From Sphingobacterium puteale (lineage in GTDB: Bacteria > Bacteroidota > Bacteroidia > Sphingobacteriales > Sphingobacteriaceae), in NCBI RefSeq assembly GCF_003627955.1, contig NZ_RBWS01000011.1:62001-126000 (forward strand): DNA of 64,000 nucleotides. The letters run 5' to 3'. This document shows, piece after piece, positions 9,616 to 19,279 of the stretch. Made by a program: the position numbers and the translations under genes. The notes under the pieces are model-generated. The model was not told the origin of the DNA. It searched no databases and was given only the letters and a program-made list of their open reading frames with translations. Position 1 is the first letter of the stretch. Every line of letters starts with the position of its first letter.

Positions 9616-11055
9616 ATGAAACAATTGCGCGCGGATCTTACTTTACTGCTACTATTGTGCTGTATAACCTTCATGGGAACAGCACAGCAAAATGGCTCAG
9701 ACCTGAAAGTATACGAGGCCCCGAAAGGAGCATTATTGAATACTGATTTTATGGTCAAAGTGCGTCAAAAAGGTGAGAAGGATTGGAGATACCTGCCAAG
9801 CCATCTCATTAAGGTCGATGAGGTGCGGAATACAAAGCATACGGTAGAAAATGCGTCAATGGCTTATTTTGATTTCAATGGGACAGTAGAAGTTTCGGTT
9901 ACCAACAATAAGGGAACAATCAGCACAGCGCGGATTAGACCGCTCTCTTACGGGGTTAAGCCAACTATTTCGGGCAATACGGTGACTTTCTCATTGGATC
10001 AGCCGCGCAATCTTTCCATTGAAATTAATGACGATATTTTTCATAATCTACTGCTTTTTGCAAATCCAATGCTGGAAAATATCCCCGACAAAAATGATCC
10101 GAATGTCATTTATTTCGGAGCAGGAATCCACGAATTTAAAGGTGGTAATTTCAAAGTGCCTAGCAATAAGACCGTTTATATTGCCGGTGATGCAATTTTA
10201 CGCGGACAGCTGCTGATAGATAGCGTTGAAAACGTAAAGGTGATCGGACGCGGTATAATAGAGCATACGGTCAAAATGGGCGTTCATATTTCCCGTTCGA
10301 AAAATGTACTCGTGGAGGGGATTTTTACGACGCAATGTGCGACTGGTGGTTCTGATCAGGTGACGATCAGAAATGTGAAAAGCGTAAGTTATTACGGTTG
10401 GGGGGATGGAATGAATGTGTTTGCCAGCAACAACGTACTATTCGATGGGGTGTTTTGCCGAAATTCGGATGACTGTACCACCGTATATGCAACACGAAAA
10501 GGATTTGAGGGTGGATGCAAGAATATCACGATGCAGAATTCAACTCTTTGGGCGGATGTGGCCCATCCTATTTTCATTGGTATACATGGGAATGCGGATA
10601 AGTCGGATATTATCGAAGATGTGTATTACCGGAATATTGATATTCTGGATCAAAAAGAAATGCAATTGGATTATCAGGGCTGTATGGCGATCAATGCCGG
10701 TGATAATAACCTGATCCGAAATGTACATTTTGAAGACATCCGCGTGGAAGATTTTCGACAAGGACAACTTGTTAATCTCCGGATTTTCTTCAATGAAAAA
10801 TACTGCAAAGCCCCGGGACTGGGTATAGAGAATATTTTCTTTAAGAATATAAGCTACAATGGCAAAGGGGGCGAACTCTCCATGATCTCGGGCTATGATA
10901 AGGATAGGAAGGTAAAAAATATATTCTTCGAAAACCTCCGCATCAATGGAAAGTTAATTACCGATAGTATGCCGGATAAACCGAAATGGTATAAGACGGG
11001 TGATATGGCACGTATTTTCATTGGCGAACATGTCGAAAACGTCGTTTTTAAATAA
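9616..11055 (+). CDS. GH28-like right-handed beta-helix glycoside hydrolase (polygalacturonase-like)
   Basis: A 479-residue secreted protein (signal ending GTAQQ). An N-terminal beta-sandwich of about 120 residues (as in GH49 and some GH28 relatives) precedes a parallel beta-helix with repeated asparagine/valine rungs from GGNFKVPSNKTVYIAGDA to the end. The acidic triad is visible as Asp264 in GWGDGMN and Asp285-Asp286 in NSDDC; the 21/22-residue spacing equals that of the NTD and GDD motifs of fungal polygalacturonase. The canonical GHG and RxK motifs are not obvious; AHPIFIGIHG follows instead. It probably hydrolyses an alpha-linked galacturonate or related bond in the PUL substrate, but a GH49-type activity cannot be excluded. 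It is 4 bases after GH97. Confidence 0.82.
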   Translation: MKQLRADLTLLLLLCCITFMGTAQQNGSDLKVYEAPKGALLNTDFMVKVRQKGEKDWRYLPSHLIKVDEVRNTKHTVENASMAYFDFNGTVEVSVTNNKGTISTARIRPLSYGVKPTISGNTVTFSLDQPRNLSIEINDDIFHNLLLFANPMLENIPDKNDPNVIYFGAGIHEFKGGNFKVPSNKTVYIAGDAILRGQLLIDSVENVKVIGRGIIEHTVKMGVHISRSKNVLVEGIFTTQCATGGSDQVTIRNVKSVSYYGWGDGMNVFASNNVLFDGVFCRNSDDCTTVYATRKGFEGGCKNITMQNSTLWADVAHPIFIGIHGNADKSDIIEDVYYRNIDILDQKEMQLDYQGCMAINAGDNNLIRNVHFEDIRVEDFRQGQLVNLRIFFNEKYCKAPGLGIENIFFKNISYNGKGGELSMISGYDKDRKVKNIFFENLRINGKLITDSMPDKPKWYKTGDMARIFIGEHVENVVFK

Positions 11056-11157
11056 AGACGTCATGAGGCTTCCACATCAAATAATCATTATCGCCCAATA
11101 TATGCGAAATGCATTAGCTGCTTCAGCAGATTTTCGGGAAAGTAAAACGGGAAAAAA

Positions 11158-13089
11158 ATGAAACAAGTAATCACTATAGGAATATTGCTGGCGGCATCTT
11201 TACACGTAAAGTCGCAGTCCATATACATTGGGCAACATGCTGACCGGAAGTTGCAAGGAGTCGAAGGGAAATATAAAGCAATGAGTTTTGATATGCAGGA
11301 TGTACGTCTTTTGCCTTCCATATTTACTCAAAATCGTGAACGTACGGCAAAATGGATAATGTCTTTAGATGTAAATAGCTTGCTACAGAGTTTTCGCAAT
11401 ACTTCGGGAACATATGCTGCCTTGGAAGGGGGCTATTCTGCCATTAAAAAACTTGGTGGATGGGAATCTTTGGACTGCGATCTTAGAGGACATACGACAG
11501 GGCATCTTTTATCTGCCTTGGCTTATTTGTATGCTACAACAGGTGAAACAAAATATAAGGCAAAGGCTGATAGCCTGATTAATGGCCTGGAAGAGGTACA
11601 GCAGACTTTTACGGCTAATGGAAGTGAGGGGTATCTAAGTGCGTATGGCGAAGGATTAATCAATAGAAATATTGCTGGTAAAAGTGTTTGGGCGCCTTGG
11701 TATACCTTGCATAAGCTCTATGCGGGGCTCATAGATCAATACCTATATGCAAAGAACGACAAGGCTCTTGTTATTATGAAAAATGCCGCTTCTTGGGCAT
11801 ATCGTAAATTAAAACCGTTAACAGAAGATCAGCGTAAGTTGATGTTGCGGAATGAATTCGGTGGTACCAATGAAGCTTTTTATAATCTGTATGCCATTAC
11901 AGGTGAAGCGCAGCATAAATGGCTGGCGGAATTTTTCTACCATGCTGCCGTACTTGATCCCTTGGCGGATCATACTGATGAACTGAAATTTAAGCATGCG
12001 AATACATTTATTCCGAAATTGCTGGGCGAAGCCCGCAATTATGAATTGTCGGCCAATGCCCGTTCCAGCGATATGGTGCATTATTTTTGGAACACCGTAG
12101 TAAATCATCAGACTTTTTGTACCGGTGGAAATAGCCATAAGGAAAAATTTATTCCCTCGGACAGTCTCTCGCATTATCTGACCGGGTATACGCAGGAGAC
12201 CTGTAATACCAATAATATGTTGAAACTAACACGGCACTTGTTTACCTGGGATGCAGATGTGAAATATGCTGATTTTTATGAGCGTGCATTATACAATCAT
12301 ATTTTGGGGCAGCAGGATCCCCAGACAGGCATGGTTGCTTATTTCTTGCCTTTATTGCCTGGTGCCCATAAGGTGTACAGTACGCCTGATCGATCGTTTT
12401 GGTGTTGTGTGGGGACAGGTTTTGAAAATCATGTCAAATACAATGAAGCTATCTATTATCACGATGAGCAAGGCGTCTATGTCAATCTGTTTATTCCATC
12501 CGAACTAAATTGGAAGGAAAAAGGCCTACGCTTGACTCAAGAAACCACCTTTCCTTCCAGTGAATACGTCACTTTGACCGTAGATGTGGATCAGCCTGTA
12601 ACCATGCCATTTTATCTTCGCCATCCCGCTTGGGCTGCACGCGTAGAGGTAAAGGTAAACGGTAAAAAAATAGCTGTTGGTCGACAGCCTTCGAGCTATA
12701 TCACCTTGAAAAGAAAATGGAAGAAAGGTGATCGAGTGGAAATGTATTATCCGATGGATCTTTATTTGGCCAAAACCAATGATAACCCCGATAAAGCAGC
12801 TATTATGTACGGGCCTCTTGTGCTGGCAGGTTTGATGGGAAAAGAAGGAATGACTGGAACTGCTCCATTTTCAGACCCGCATTTACATAACGATTATTAT
12901 ACTTATGACTACCATGTTCCAGCAGATCTCAAAACTTCCCTGCAAGTCAATGAAAGGAATCTTCCGGATAGAATTAAAAAATACGATCAGGAAAAATTGA
13001 TCTTCATCGATAAACTTGACGGGGTGAAGCTGGCCCCGATTCATAGTATTCATCAACAGCGTTATGTTGTCTATTGGGACTTAAAATAA
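11158..13089 (+). CDS. GH127/GH146-type beta-L-arabinofuranosidase (DUF1680)
   Basis: A 643-residue protein with a signal peptide (about 1-19). The DUF1680 hallmarks are complete: DCDLRGHTTGHLLSALAYLY, APWYTLHKLYAGLID, NEFGGTNEAFYNLYAITGE, TGGNSHKE with the acid/base-type Glu329, QETCNT with Glu347 and Cys349, and SFWCCVGTG with Cys416-Cys417. In the bifidobacterial enzyme HypBA1 the equivalent Glu and three Cys bind zinc and one Cys is the nucleophile, so all catalytic residues are retained. The enzyme releases L-arabinofuranose from beta-linked arabinans or glycoprotein-like chains, implying arabinose in the target glycan. The 102-base gap upstream is the largest within this stretch of hydrolase genes and could hold a secondary promoter, though none was recognised. 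Confidence 0.93.
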   Translation: MKQVITIGILLAASLHVKSQSIYIGQHADRKLQGVEGKYKAMSFDMQDVRLLPSIFTQNRERTAKWIMSLDVNSLLQSFRNTSGTYAALEGGYSAIKKLGGWESLDCDLRGHTTGHLLSALAYLYATTGETKYKAKADSLINGLEEVQQTFTANGSEGYLSAYGEGLINRNIAGKSVWAPWYTLHKLYAGLIDQYLYAKNDKALVIMKNAASWAYRKLKPLTEDQRKLMLRNEFGGTNEAFYNLYAITGEAQHKWLAEFFYHAAVLDPLADHTDELKFKHANTFIPKLLGEARNYELSANARSSDMVHYFWNTVVNHQTFCTGGNSHKEKFIPSDSLSHYLTGYTQETCNTNNMLKLTRHLFTWDADVKYADFYERALYNHILGQQDPQTGMVAYFLPLLPGAHKVYSTPDRSFWCCVGTGFENHVKYNEAIYYHDEQGVYVNLFIPSELNWKEKGLRLTQETTFPSSEYVTLTVDVDQPVTMPFYLRHPAWAARVEVKVNGKKIAVGRQPSSYITLKRKWKKGDRVEMYYPMDLYLAKTNDNPDKAAIMYGPLVLAGLMGKEGMTGTAPFSDPHLHNDYYTYDYHVPADLKTSLQVNERNLPDRIKKYDQEKLIFIDKLDGVKLAPIHSIHQQRYVVYWDLK

Positions 13090-13110
13090 AGACAAACGAC
13101 TGAACGAATT

Positions 13111-14724
13111 ATGAAAAATAAGATATATACTTTGCTTATACTCTGTTTACTTTCACAGGTAGTTAAAGGACAGGAATATCAATGGTCCGTGTCAGTGAAC
13201 GGTTATATATCGCCTGAGACGAATGCCAATCCCGAAGCATTTTTATGGATTCCGCCTGACTGTCAACAGTTGCGCGGCCTGATCATCGGCCAGCATAATA
13301 TGTGTGAGGAGCCCATATTTGAACATGCTGCCTTCCGCCAGACAATGAGCGACCTTGGATTTGCAATCTTATGGATATCACCGGGTATAAATCAACAATG
13401 GAACCTGAAAGACGGCTGTCAGAAGGTTTTGGACGAGGCAATAGCGGCGTTGGCAGAAACCAGTGGTTATAGCGAACTGAAATATATACCCATCGTTCCG
13501 CTCGGGCATTCTGCTATGGCGACGTTTCCATGGAACTTTGCTGCCTGGAATCCCAAAAGAACATTAGCGATCATATCGTATCATGGCGATGCTCCCCGCA
13601 CCAATCTAACGGGCTATGGACGTGAAAATCTGGAGTGGGGACGCGATAGAAATATTGATGGCATTCCGGGATTGATGATCCAAGGGGAATACGAGTGGTG
13701 GGAGGCAAGGGTAAACCCTGCATTGGCCTTTCGTATGATGTATCCCCAAAGCTGTATATCATTTTTAGCTGATGTGGGACATGGACATTTTGATGTGTCG
13801 GATCAGGTTGTAGACTATATCTGTCTTTTTTTACGTAAAGCAGCACAATACCGCTTGCCGAAAAAGCAGGCAATAGATAAACCCGCCGAGCTGATCGCAT
13901 TAAATCCACAAAGAGGCTGGTTGGCTGAGCGGTGGTATCCTGATCAAAAGAAAAGAGCTCCTATAGCTGCCTTTGGTCAATACAAAGGTGATCCCCATGA
14001 CGCTTTTTGGTATTTCGATCAGGAAATGGCTGCTGCTACGGAGCGCTATTATAGCAATGGAAATTCAAAACAACAGCAATTTATTGGTTTTACATGGAAA
14101 AATAGATTACTGCCTTTTGATCCAGCCAGTCATGCGCAGTATCAGACTGTTATTGAGCCCGAGGCCGATGGGCTGACCTATCGACTATCAGCAAGGTTTA
14201 CGGATTCGACACGGTCGCATGTTTTGGATCGGCAGGCCAAAGGGAAGATTCATATCAATCGTATCTGCGGTCCTATACATAAAATCAATGACAGTACATT
14301 CAAGGTACAGTTTTACCGTATGGGCATGAACAATAGCAAGCGCACCAATGATATATGGCTAATGGCATCGAGCCCGGGCGATCGCACATTTAAAAGCTCC
14401 GTTCAGCAGCTGAATCTTAAAATTGATTATCCGCTGCTTGTAGGCAAACGCCAGCACATACTTTTTCCGGGCTTGTCTGATGTAAATGTGGGTGCTTCCC
14501 CAATCAGCTTACAAGCTTCCACCGATGCCGGTTTGCCCGTAGCCTACTATGTCAAGGCTGGACCGGCAACTATAGAGGCCGACCGGCTCAAGTTGACTGC
14601 TATCCCGCCAAGGGCAAAATATCCTATAAAAGTAAGCGTAACCGCTTGGCAATACGGTCAGAAAGGGACCATACAGTCCGCCGAGCCTGTGGAACGTTAT
14701 TTTTACATTCACCAGCAAAAATAG
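13111..14724 (+). CDS. Secreted alpha/beta-hydrolase-like protein, putative carbohydrate esterase
   Basis: A 537-residue secreted protein (signal ending VVKGQ). The first 250 residues read as an alpha/beta hydrolase: a strand LRGLIIGQHNM, a nucleophile-elbow motif PLGHSAMATFPW with Ser134, an RTLAIISYHGDAP strand and GHGHFDVSD carrying candidate catalytic His224 or His226. The second half (about 255-537) is a beta-rich region with no match I recognise, containing ISLQASTDAGLPVAYYVKAGPA, a bacterial Ig-like repeat near the C-terminus. The fold call rests on these motifs; activity as an acetyl, feruloyl or methyl esterase is inferred from its place between GH127 and a lyase in the PUL. It is separated by 5 bases from the next gene. 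Confidence 0.65.
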   Translation: MKNKIYTLLILCLLSQVVKGQEYQWSVSVNGYISPETNANPEAFLWIPPDCQQLRGLIIGQHNMCEEPIFEHAAFRQTMSDLGFAILWISPGINQQWNLKDGCQKVLDEAIAALAETSGYSELKYIPIVPLGHSAMATFPWNFAAWNPKRTLAIISYHGDAPRTNLTGYGRENLEWGRDRNIDGIPGLMIQGEYEWWEARVNPALAFRMMYPQSCISFLADVGHGHFDVSDQVVDYICLFLRKAAQYRLPKKQAIDKPAELIALNPQRGWLAERWYPDQKKRAPIAAFGQYKGDPHDAFWYFDQEMAAATERYYSNGNSKQQQFIGFTWKNRLLPFDPASHAQYQTVIEPEADGLTYRLSARFTDSTRSHVLDRQAKGKIHINRICGPIHKINDSTFKVQFYRMGMNNSKRTNDIWLMASSPGDRTFKSSVQQLNLKIDYPLLVGKRQHILFPGLSDVNVGASPISLQASTDAGLPVAYYVKAGPATIEADRLKLTAIPPRAKYPIKVSVTAWQYGQKGTIQSAEPVERYFYIHQQK

Positions 14725-14729
14725 AAATC

Positions 14730-17468
14730 ATGATAAGAAGTTTAGTTCATATGTTTTTTATATCCGCTTGTCTGGTATTGACCGCAAGCGGGCAAGAGAT
14801 CCCGCTGCCGGGCGGCCTTCAGGAAGGACATCCCCGCTTGTTGACGACAGATCAGGAGAAAGGCCGGCTGCGTCAGCTGATGAAAGATCAAAAATGGGCG
14901 GGAGAAGTGCTTAAAGGGATCAAGAATAGAATAGATCCTTACCTTGACAGCGTAAAAGTACAGCCCGATTGGTTGTATTCACGCCTGATGATGTACTGGA
15001 AAAGCAAAGCCACCCAGGTTTATATCAATGGTGGGGTATATGCCAAGGCGGATGGAGAGGCTCCGGTGCCGACAGTCCGGTTTGGTAGCAGCAGAGGTAT
15101 TGGTTCGCCATTTAACCGCCCGGCACTGGCCGATATCATCCCTTATATGGATGATACCAAAGGGGTATATTTTCGCAATTCTTCCAAACCAGGTGCACCA
15201 TTAGAGTGGGTAGAACAGAGTCAAGCTTCCGGCGGAAGCATCGAAAGCATCAATGAGGAGATCATGAAATTGGCAAAGGATGCCGCTTTTCTTTATTGGC
15301 TTACTGATGATCAGCGCTATGCCAGATTGGCTTTTGGTGTTATTGATACTTACCTGACGGGGATGTATTACCGCACTGAACCCATTGATCTCAATCATGG
15401 ACACGCACAGACACTTGTTGGGATGACCACATTTGAAGTCATACAGGAACGGATACTCAATGAGCTGGCGTACACCTATGACTTTCTGTATAATTATATC
15501 GACAATGTTCATGCTGAAAAGAAGTTGATCTTTGAGACCGCATTGAAGAAGTGTATCGATTTAAGTATAAAAAATGGCGTACCTCACAACAATTGGAACC
15601 TTCATAAGTCGAAGTTTATTCTGAAAGTCGCGATGGTACTGGGCAGCGATAAAGACTATGCAGATCGTAAGGGCTGGGAATATTACATCAATACTATTCT
15701 TAACAAGAGTAGTGCCCGGCATTGGTCTTTACCTCAATTTATGGCGTATGGTTACGACAAGGAAACCGGTATCTGGAACGAAAGTCCGGGCTATGCCCAA
15801 AGTGTAGGTCATGAGCTCACCCAGTTTATCCGGGATTATGACAACACATTGAATCAAAACTTACTTCCATATATCCCTGTCATGTACAAGGCTGTGACTG
15901 CACTGCCCCAATACCAGTTTCCCAATGGACTGACCACAGCATTTGGAGATTCTTATTATGGTCGTATGAACCTTGCACCACTGGCTGATATGATCCGGCT
16001 GACGCAAAAATACAAAGAGCGGGAACAGGAGGTTCAGTATACAAAAATGTATAAGCTGTTCCAGACCGACGTCGACAAGATGCCGCAATCGACTCACCTT
16101 CCGTCACAAATCACCTCTTTTTTTACAGATAAACCCTTGGTGCTGGACAGAAAGGTACCCAAGGGAGAGCTAACAGATTATGTGACCCCGACGTTTTATT
16201 CACCAAATGTAAGCTGGTTTGTTCAACGTAATAAATATCATAGCAAGGACAACGGAATGATGATTTCTCAGTACGCGTCGCTCGGCAACCATATGCACGC
16301 CAATGGACTGGCCATGGAACTTTATGGCAGGGGCTATGTGCTTGGCGCAGAGTCTGGTATAGGTTCGACTTATTTTGAGAAGCCTTATCTGGAATATTAT
16401 TCTCAGTTTCCGGCACACAATACCGTTATGGTTGATGGTATTTCGAAGTACCCCGAAATGCTGAGTACACATGGTTTTCACTTACTGGGATGTTATCCAA
16501 AACCGGGACAAAAAGACGGATATTATGCAGGTATCACGTATTCGGATATGTATTTTTTAGAGCCCGAAAGCCAGAGCGATCAGAATCGAATGATGAGTAT
16601 TGTGAACACGGGGCCGAAGACCGGCTATTACGTAGATATTTTTCGCTCAAAGAAACAACTCGGGGGTGAAAAATACCACGACTATTTTTACCATAACCTC
16701 GGACAGGAGCTCAAAATCAGTGAAGTAGATGGACAGCCACTGGATATGAAACCTAGTGATGAGATGGGATTTGCCGGAGGACATCTCTTTGCCTTGGACT
16801 ATATGTGGGACAAACTGTCGGCAAGGACAGATAAGGACTATGAAGCGACCTGGAAAATGTCCTTTCCTGACAATAACCATGTTTATATGAATCTTTGGAT
16901 GAAAGGGTATAAAGGCCGGGAAATTTTTTCCATAAAGGCTCCGGCAGTGAAATCCTATCGTAAGGAATATAGTTTGCCTTATGATTTTTATCACCATCCT
17001 TATCTGACTATTGCAGCTCGACAACATGGAGAGGCATGGAAACATCCTTTTGTGGCAGTTTATGAGCCCTCAACTGAAAAAGAAGGAAAGTCTATCATTT
17101 CCATAAAATCGTTTGCTGTAGAAGATGCTGCTCCGGATTTTGTGGGGCTGTGTATTGAAAGCAAAGGCGGGCGTCGCGATTATATTTTTTCTTCCATAGC
17201 TGCGGATGAAGTCAGGTATCACGATAAAGTTGTCAAAGGCACCTATGGATTGATCAGCGAACAGGGGGATGATTTTACCCTATTTTTGGGAAACGGCTAT
17301 AAAATTGCGGCAAGAGAATTCAGTATAGATTGTGCCGAAAAAGCCAATGTTACCTTGGAGCGGAAAGGTGGTCGTTATTTTTATACAAGTGATCGGACGA
17401 TCAAGCTAACCTTCCGGAATAAGATCATCCAACTGGAAGCCTCGGATTACAAACAAATCACCTTATGA
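14730..17468 (+). CDS. Heparinase II/III-like polysaccharide lyase
   Basis: Start chosen at ATG 14730, because it gives a clean signal peptide (FFISACLVLTASGQ) and begins just after the previous stop; an in-frame ATG at 14646 would overlap that gene. The 912-residue protein has an N-terminal alpha/alpha toroid (PHNNWNLHKSKFILKVAMVLG, SPGYAQSVGHELTQFIRDY) and a C-terminal beta-sandwich of the heparinase II/III family. The central YASLGNHMHANGLAMELYG block with His521 and His523 and the FPAHNTVMVDG block with His563 are the family hallmark. Such enzymes (PL12, 15, 17, 21 and relatives) cleave uronic-acid glycans by beta-elimination, mostly in the periplasm. The exact PL family is not assignable by eye. 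The stop overlaps the start of the GH43 gene, showing translational coupling. Confidence 0.85.
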   Translation: MIRSLVHMFFISACLVLTASGQEIPLPGGLQEGHPRLLTTDQEKGRLRQLMKDQKWAGEVLKGIKNRIDPYLDSVKVQPDWLYSRLMMYWKSKATQVYINGGVYAKADGEAPVPTVRFGSSRGIGSPFNRPALADIIPYMDDTKGVYFRNSSKPGAPLEWVEQSQASGGSIESINEEIMKLAKDAAFLYWLTDDQRYARLAFGVIDTYLTGMYYRTEPIDLNHGHAQTLVGMTTFEVIQERILNELAYTYDFLYNYIDNVHAEKKLIFETALKKCIDLSIKNGVPHNNWNLHKSKFILKVAMVLGSDKDYADRKGWEYYINTILNKSSARHWSLPQFMAYGYDKETGIWNESPGYAQSVGHELTQFIRDYDNTLNQNLLPYIPVMYKAVTALPQYQFPNGLTTAFGDSYYGRMNLAPLADMIRLTQKYKEREQEVQYTKMYKLFQTDVDKMPQSTHLPSQITSFFTDKPLVLDRKVPKGELTDYVTPTFYSPNVSWFVQRNKYHSKDNGMMISQYASLGNHMHANGLAMELYGRGYVLGAESGIGSTYFEKPYLEYYSQFPAHNTVMVDGISKYPEMLSTHGFHLLGCYPKPGQKDGYYAGITYSDMYFLEPESQSDQNRMMSIVNTGPKTGYYVDIFRSKKQLGGEKYHDYFYHNLGQELKISEVDGQPLDMKPSDEMGFAGGHLFALDYMWDKLSARTDKDYEATWKMSFPDNNHVYMNLWMKGYKGREIFSIKAPAVKSYRKEYSLPYDFYHHPYLTIAARQHGEAWKHPFVAVYEPSTEKEGKSIISIKSFAVEDAAPDFVGLCIESKGGRRDYIFSSIAADEVRYHDKVVKGTYGLISEQGDDFTLFLGNGYKIAAREFSIDCAEKANVTLERKGGRYFYTSDRTIKLTFRNKIIQLEASDYKQITL

Positions 17469-19150
17469 TGATGGAGCAACTTATGAAGAATGCTAAAACG
17501 ACAACTTTAACTGTATTTTTATTTTTGATCAGCGTAGCATTTGGTCAAGCACAGTCTAAGGTTTGGTCCCCTGATTTAGGGAACGGAAAATTCAAAAATC
17601 CAGTGCTCTATGCGGACTATTCCGACCCGGATGTTATGCGTGTGGGCGATGACTATTACATGACAGCTTCCAGCTTCAATTGTGTTCCGGGCCTACCTAT
17701 TCTCCACTCCAAAGATCTTGTCAATTGGGAGATTATCAATTATGCCTTGCCGCGCCTAGAATTAGAAGGTGCACCAGCAGGCTTTTTCGATAAGCCTCAG
17801 CATGGGAAAGGTGTATGGGCACCCTGTATCCGTTACCATAACGGGGAGTTTTTGATTTATTGGGGTGATCCGGACTTTGGTATTTATGTGGTCAAGAGCA
17901 CCGATATTCACGGAAAATGGAGCAGACCCATATTGGTTTTACCAGGAAAGGGACGGATAGACCCCAGCCCACTTTTTGATGATGATGGCCGTATTTATCT
18001 TGTGCATGCCTGGGCAGATAGCAGAGCAAAGATGAACAGTGTGATGATGGTCTGCGAACTCGATTCGACTGGAACCAAAGTAATCAATGACCAAGCACTG
18101 GTCTTCGATGGAAATGATGGCATCAACCATACTGTTGAAGGTGGAAAGTTTTACAAAAAGGATGGCTATTATTATCTTTTGGCACCTGCAGGGGGGGGAG
18201 CAACGGGATGGCAGATCGCATTGCGCTCAAAGGAGATCTATGGTCCCTATGAAGTGAAAACGGTACTCGCGCAAGGCGCTACTGATATCAATGGCCCCCA
18301 TCAGGGCGGGCTTGTCGACACAAAGAGCGGAGAATGGTGGTTTTTGCATTTTCAGGATGTCGGGGCGATCGGGCGGATTGTACATTTACAACCTGTACAG
18401 TGGAAGGACGGCTGGCCAGTTATGGGAACTAACGATAAAAACTATTGTGGCGAACCCGTGTCTACGTACCGAAAACCTGATGTCGGTCAATCCTATCCGG
18501 TGAAGAACCCCCTTGAGAATGACGAATTTGACAAAGCCAGGCTTGGTTTGCAATGGAGCTGGCATGCTAACCCCAGACAGACATGGGCGTTCCCATCGAC
18601 CAATGGCTATTTACGTCTGTATGGCCAATATTATCCGCAGGACTATAGGAACCTGTGGCAGATTCCCAATCTTCTTTTGCAGAAAATCACCGCACCGCAG
18701 TTTAAAGCATCAACAAAAATCAAGGTTGTCTTAAAAAATGAAGGTGACATGGCTGGATTCTTAATCATGGGCTGGGACTACGGATATATTGCGTTGAAAA
18801 AGAATGCAAATGGGTATGAAATTGTACAGGTGCAGTGCCGGGATGCCGAGCAAAATGGCACCGAACGGGTGAGCGCAAATAAGCAATTGAAAGATCTGAA
18901 GCCAACCAGCAAATATAATTATCAAACCAAGCTCGAAGAAGTTGACTTGTGGATCCGGACAGAAGTGAATTTAAAGGGGGATGCTCAGTTTAAATACAGT
19001 TGCGATGGCCGCGTTTATCTTCCGTTAGGGGACAAATTTCATGTCAGGCAAGGGAAATGGATAGGAGCCAAAATGGGGTATTTTATCCTAAATGGAACTG
19101 TCGACAGTGCACGGTCATGGGCAGACATTGACTGGTTTAGGGTGGAATAA
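17465..19150 (+). CDS. GH43 beta-xylosidase / alpha-L-arabinofuranosidase
   Basis: A 561-residue secreted protein. Numbering from ATG 17465 (other in-frame ATGs follow at 17468, 17471 and 17483), the five-bladed propeller carries Asp54 in YSDPDVMRVGDDYYM (general base), Asp166 in RIDPSPLFDDDG (pKa modulator) and Glu225 in HTVEGGKFYKK (general acid). A C-terminal beta-sandwich of about 200 residues (from GLQWSWHANPRQTWAF) resembles the XynB C2/DUF1349 domain common in GH43 beta-xylosidases. The enzyme removes xylose or arabinose from non-reducing ends. ATG 17465 overlaps the previous stop as ATGA. It is the last enzyme gene before the LacI regulator. Confidence 0.93.
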   Translation: MMMEQLMKNAKTTTLTVFLFLISVAFGQAQSKVWSPDLGNGKFKNPVLYADYSDPDVMRVGDDYYMTASSFNCVPGLPILHSKDLVNWEIINYALPRLELEGAPAGFFDKPQHGKGVWAPCIRYHNGEFLIYWGDPDFGIYVVKSTDIHGKWSRPILVLPGKGRIDPSPLFDDDGRIYLVHAWADSRAKMNSVMMVCELDSTGTKVINDQALVFDGNDGINHTVEGGKFYKKDGYYYLLAPAGGGATGWQIALRSKEIYGPYEVKTVLAQGATDINGPHQGGLVDTKSGEWWFLHFQDVGAIGRIVHLQPVQWKDGWPVMGTNDKNYCGEPVSTYRKPDVGQSYPVKNPLENDEFDKARLGLQWSWHANPRQTWAFPSTNGYLRLYGQYYPQDYRNLWQIPNLLLQKITAPQFKASTKIKVVLKNEGDMAGFLIMGWDYGYIALKKNANGYEIVQVQCRDAEQNGTERVSANKQLKDLKPTSKYNYQTKLEEVDLWIRTEVNLKGDAQFKYSCDGRVYLPLGDKFHVRQGKWIGAKMGYFILNGTVDSARSWADIDWFRVE

Positions 19151-19279
19151 ATGGATCTGCGTGTAAACTGAAAATATTTTGTATGGCTGCAACATTTTAT
19201 GTGGAAAGATCCTTGATGTTTTGTATGTTTAACATTATATCCATTTTGATACAAAAGCGATAGACCTCAAACCACAAAA

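Noticed and set aside
14646..14729. Upstream ATG extending the heparinase-like protein by 28 residues
   Set aside because: It overlaps the previous gene, and the ATG at 14730 gives the proper signal peptide.
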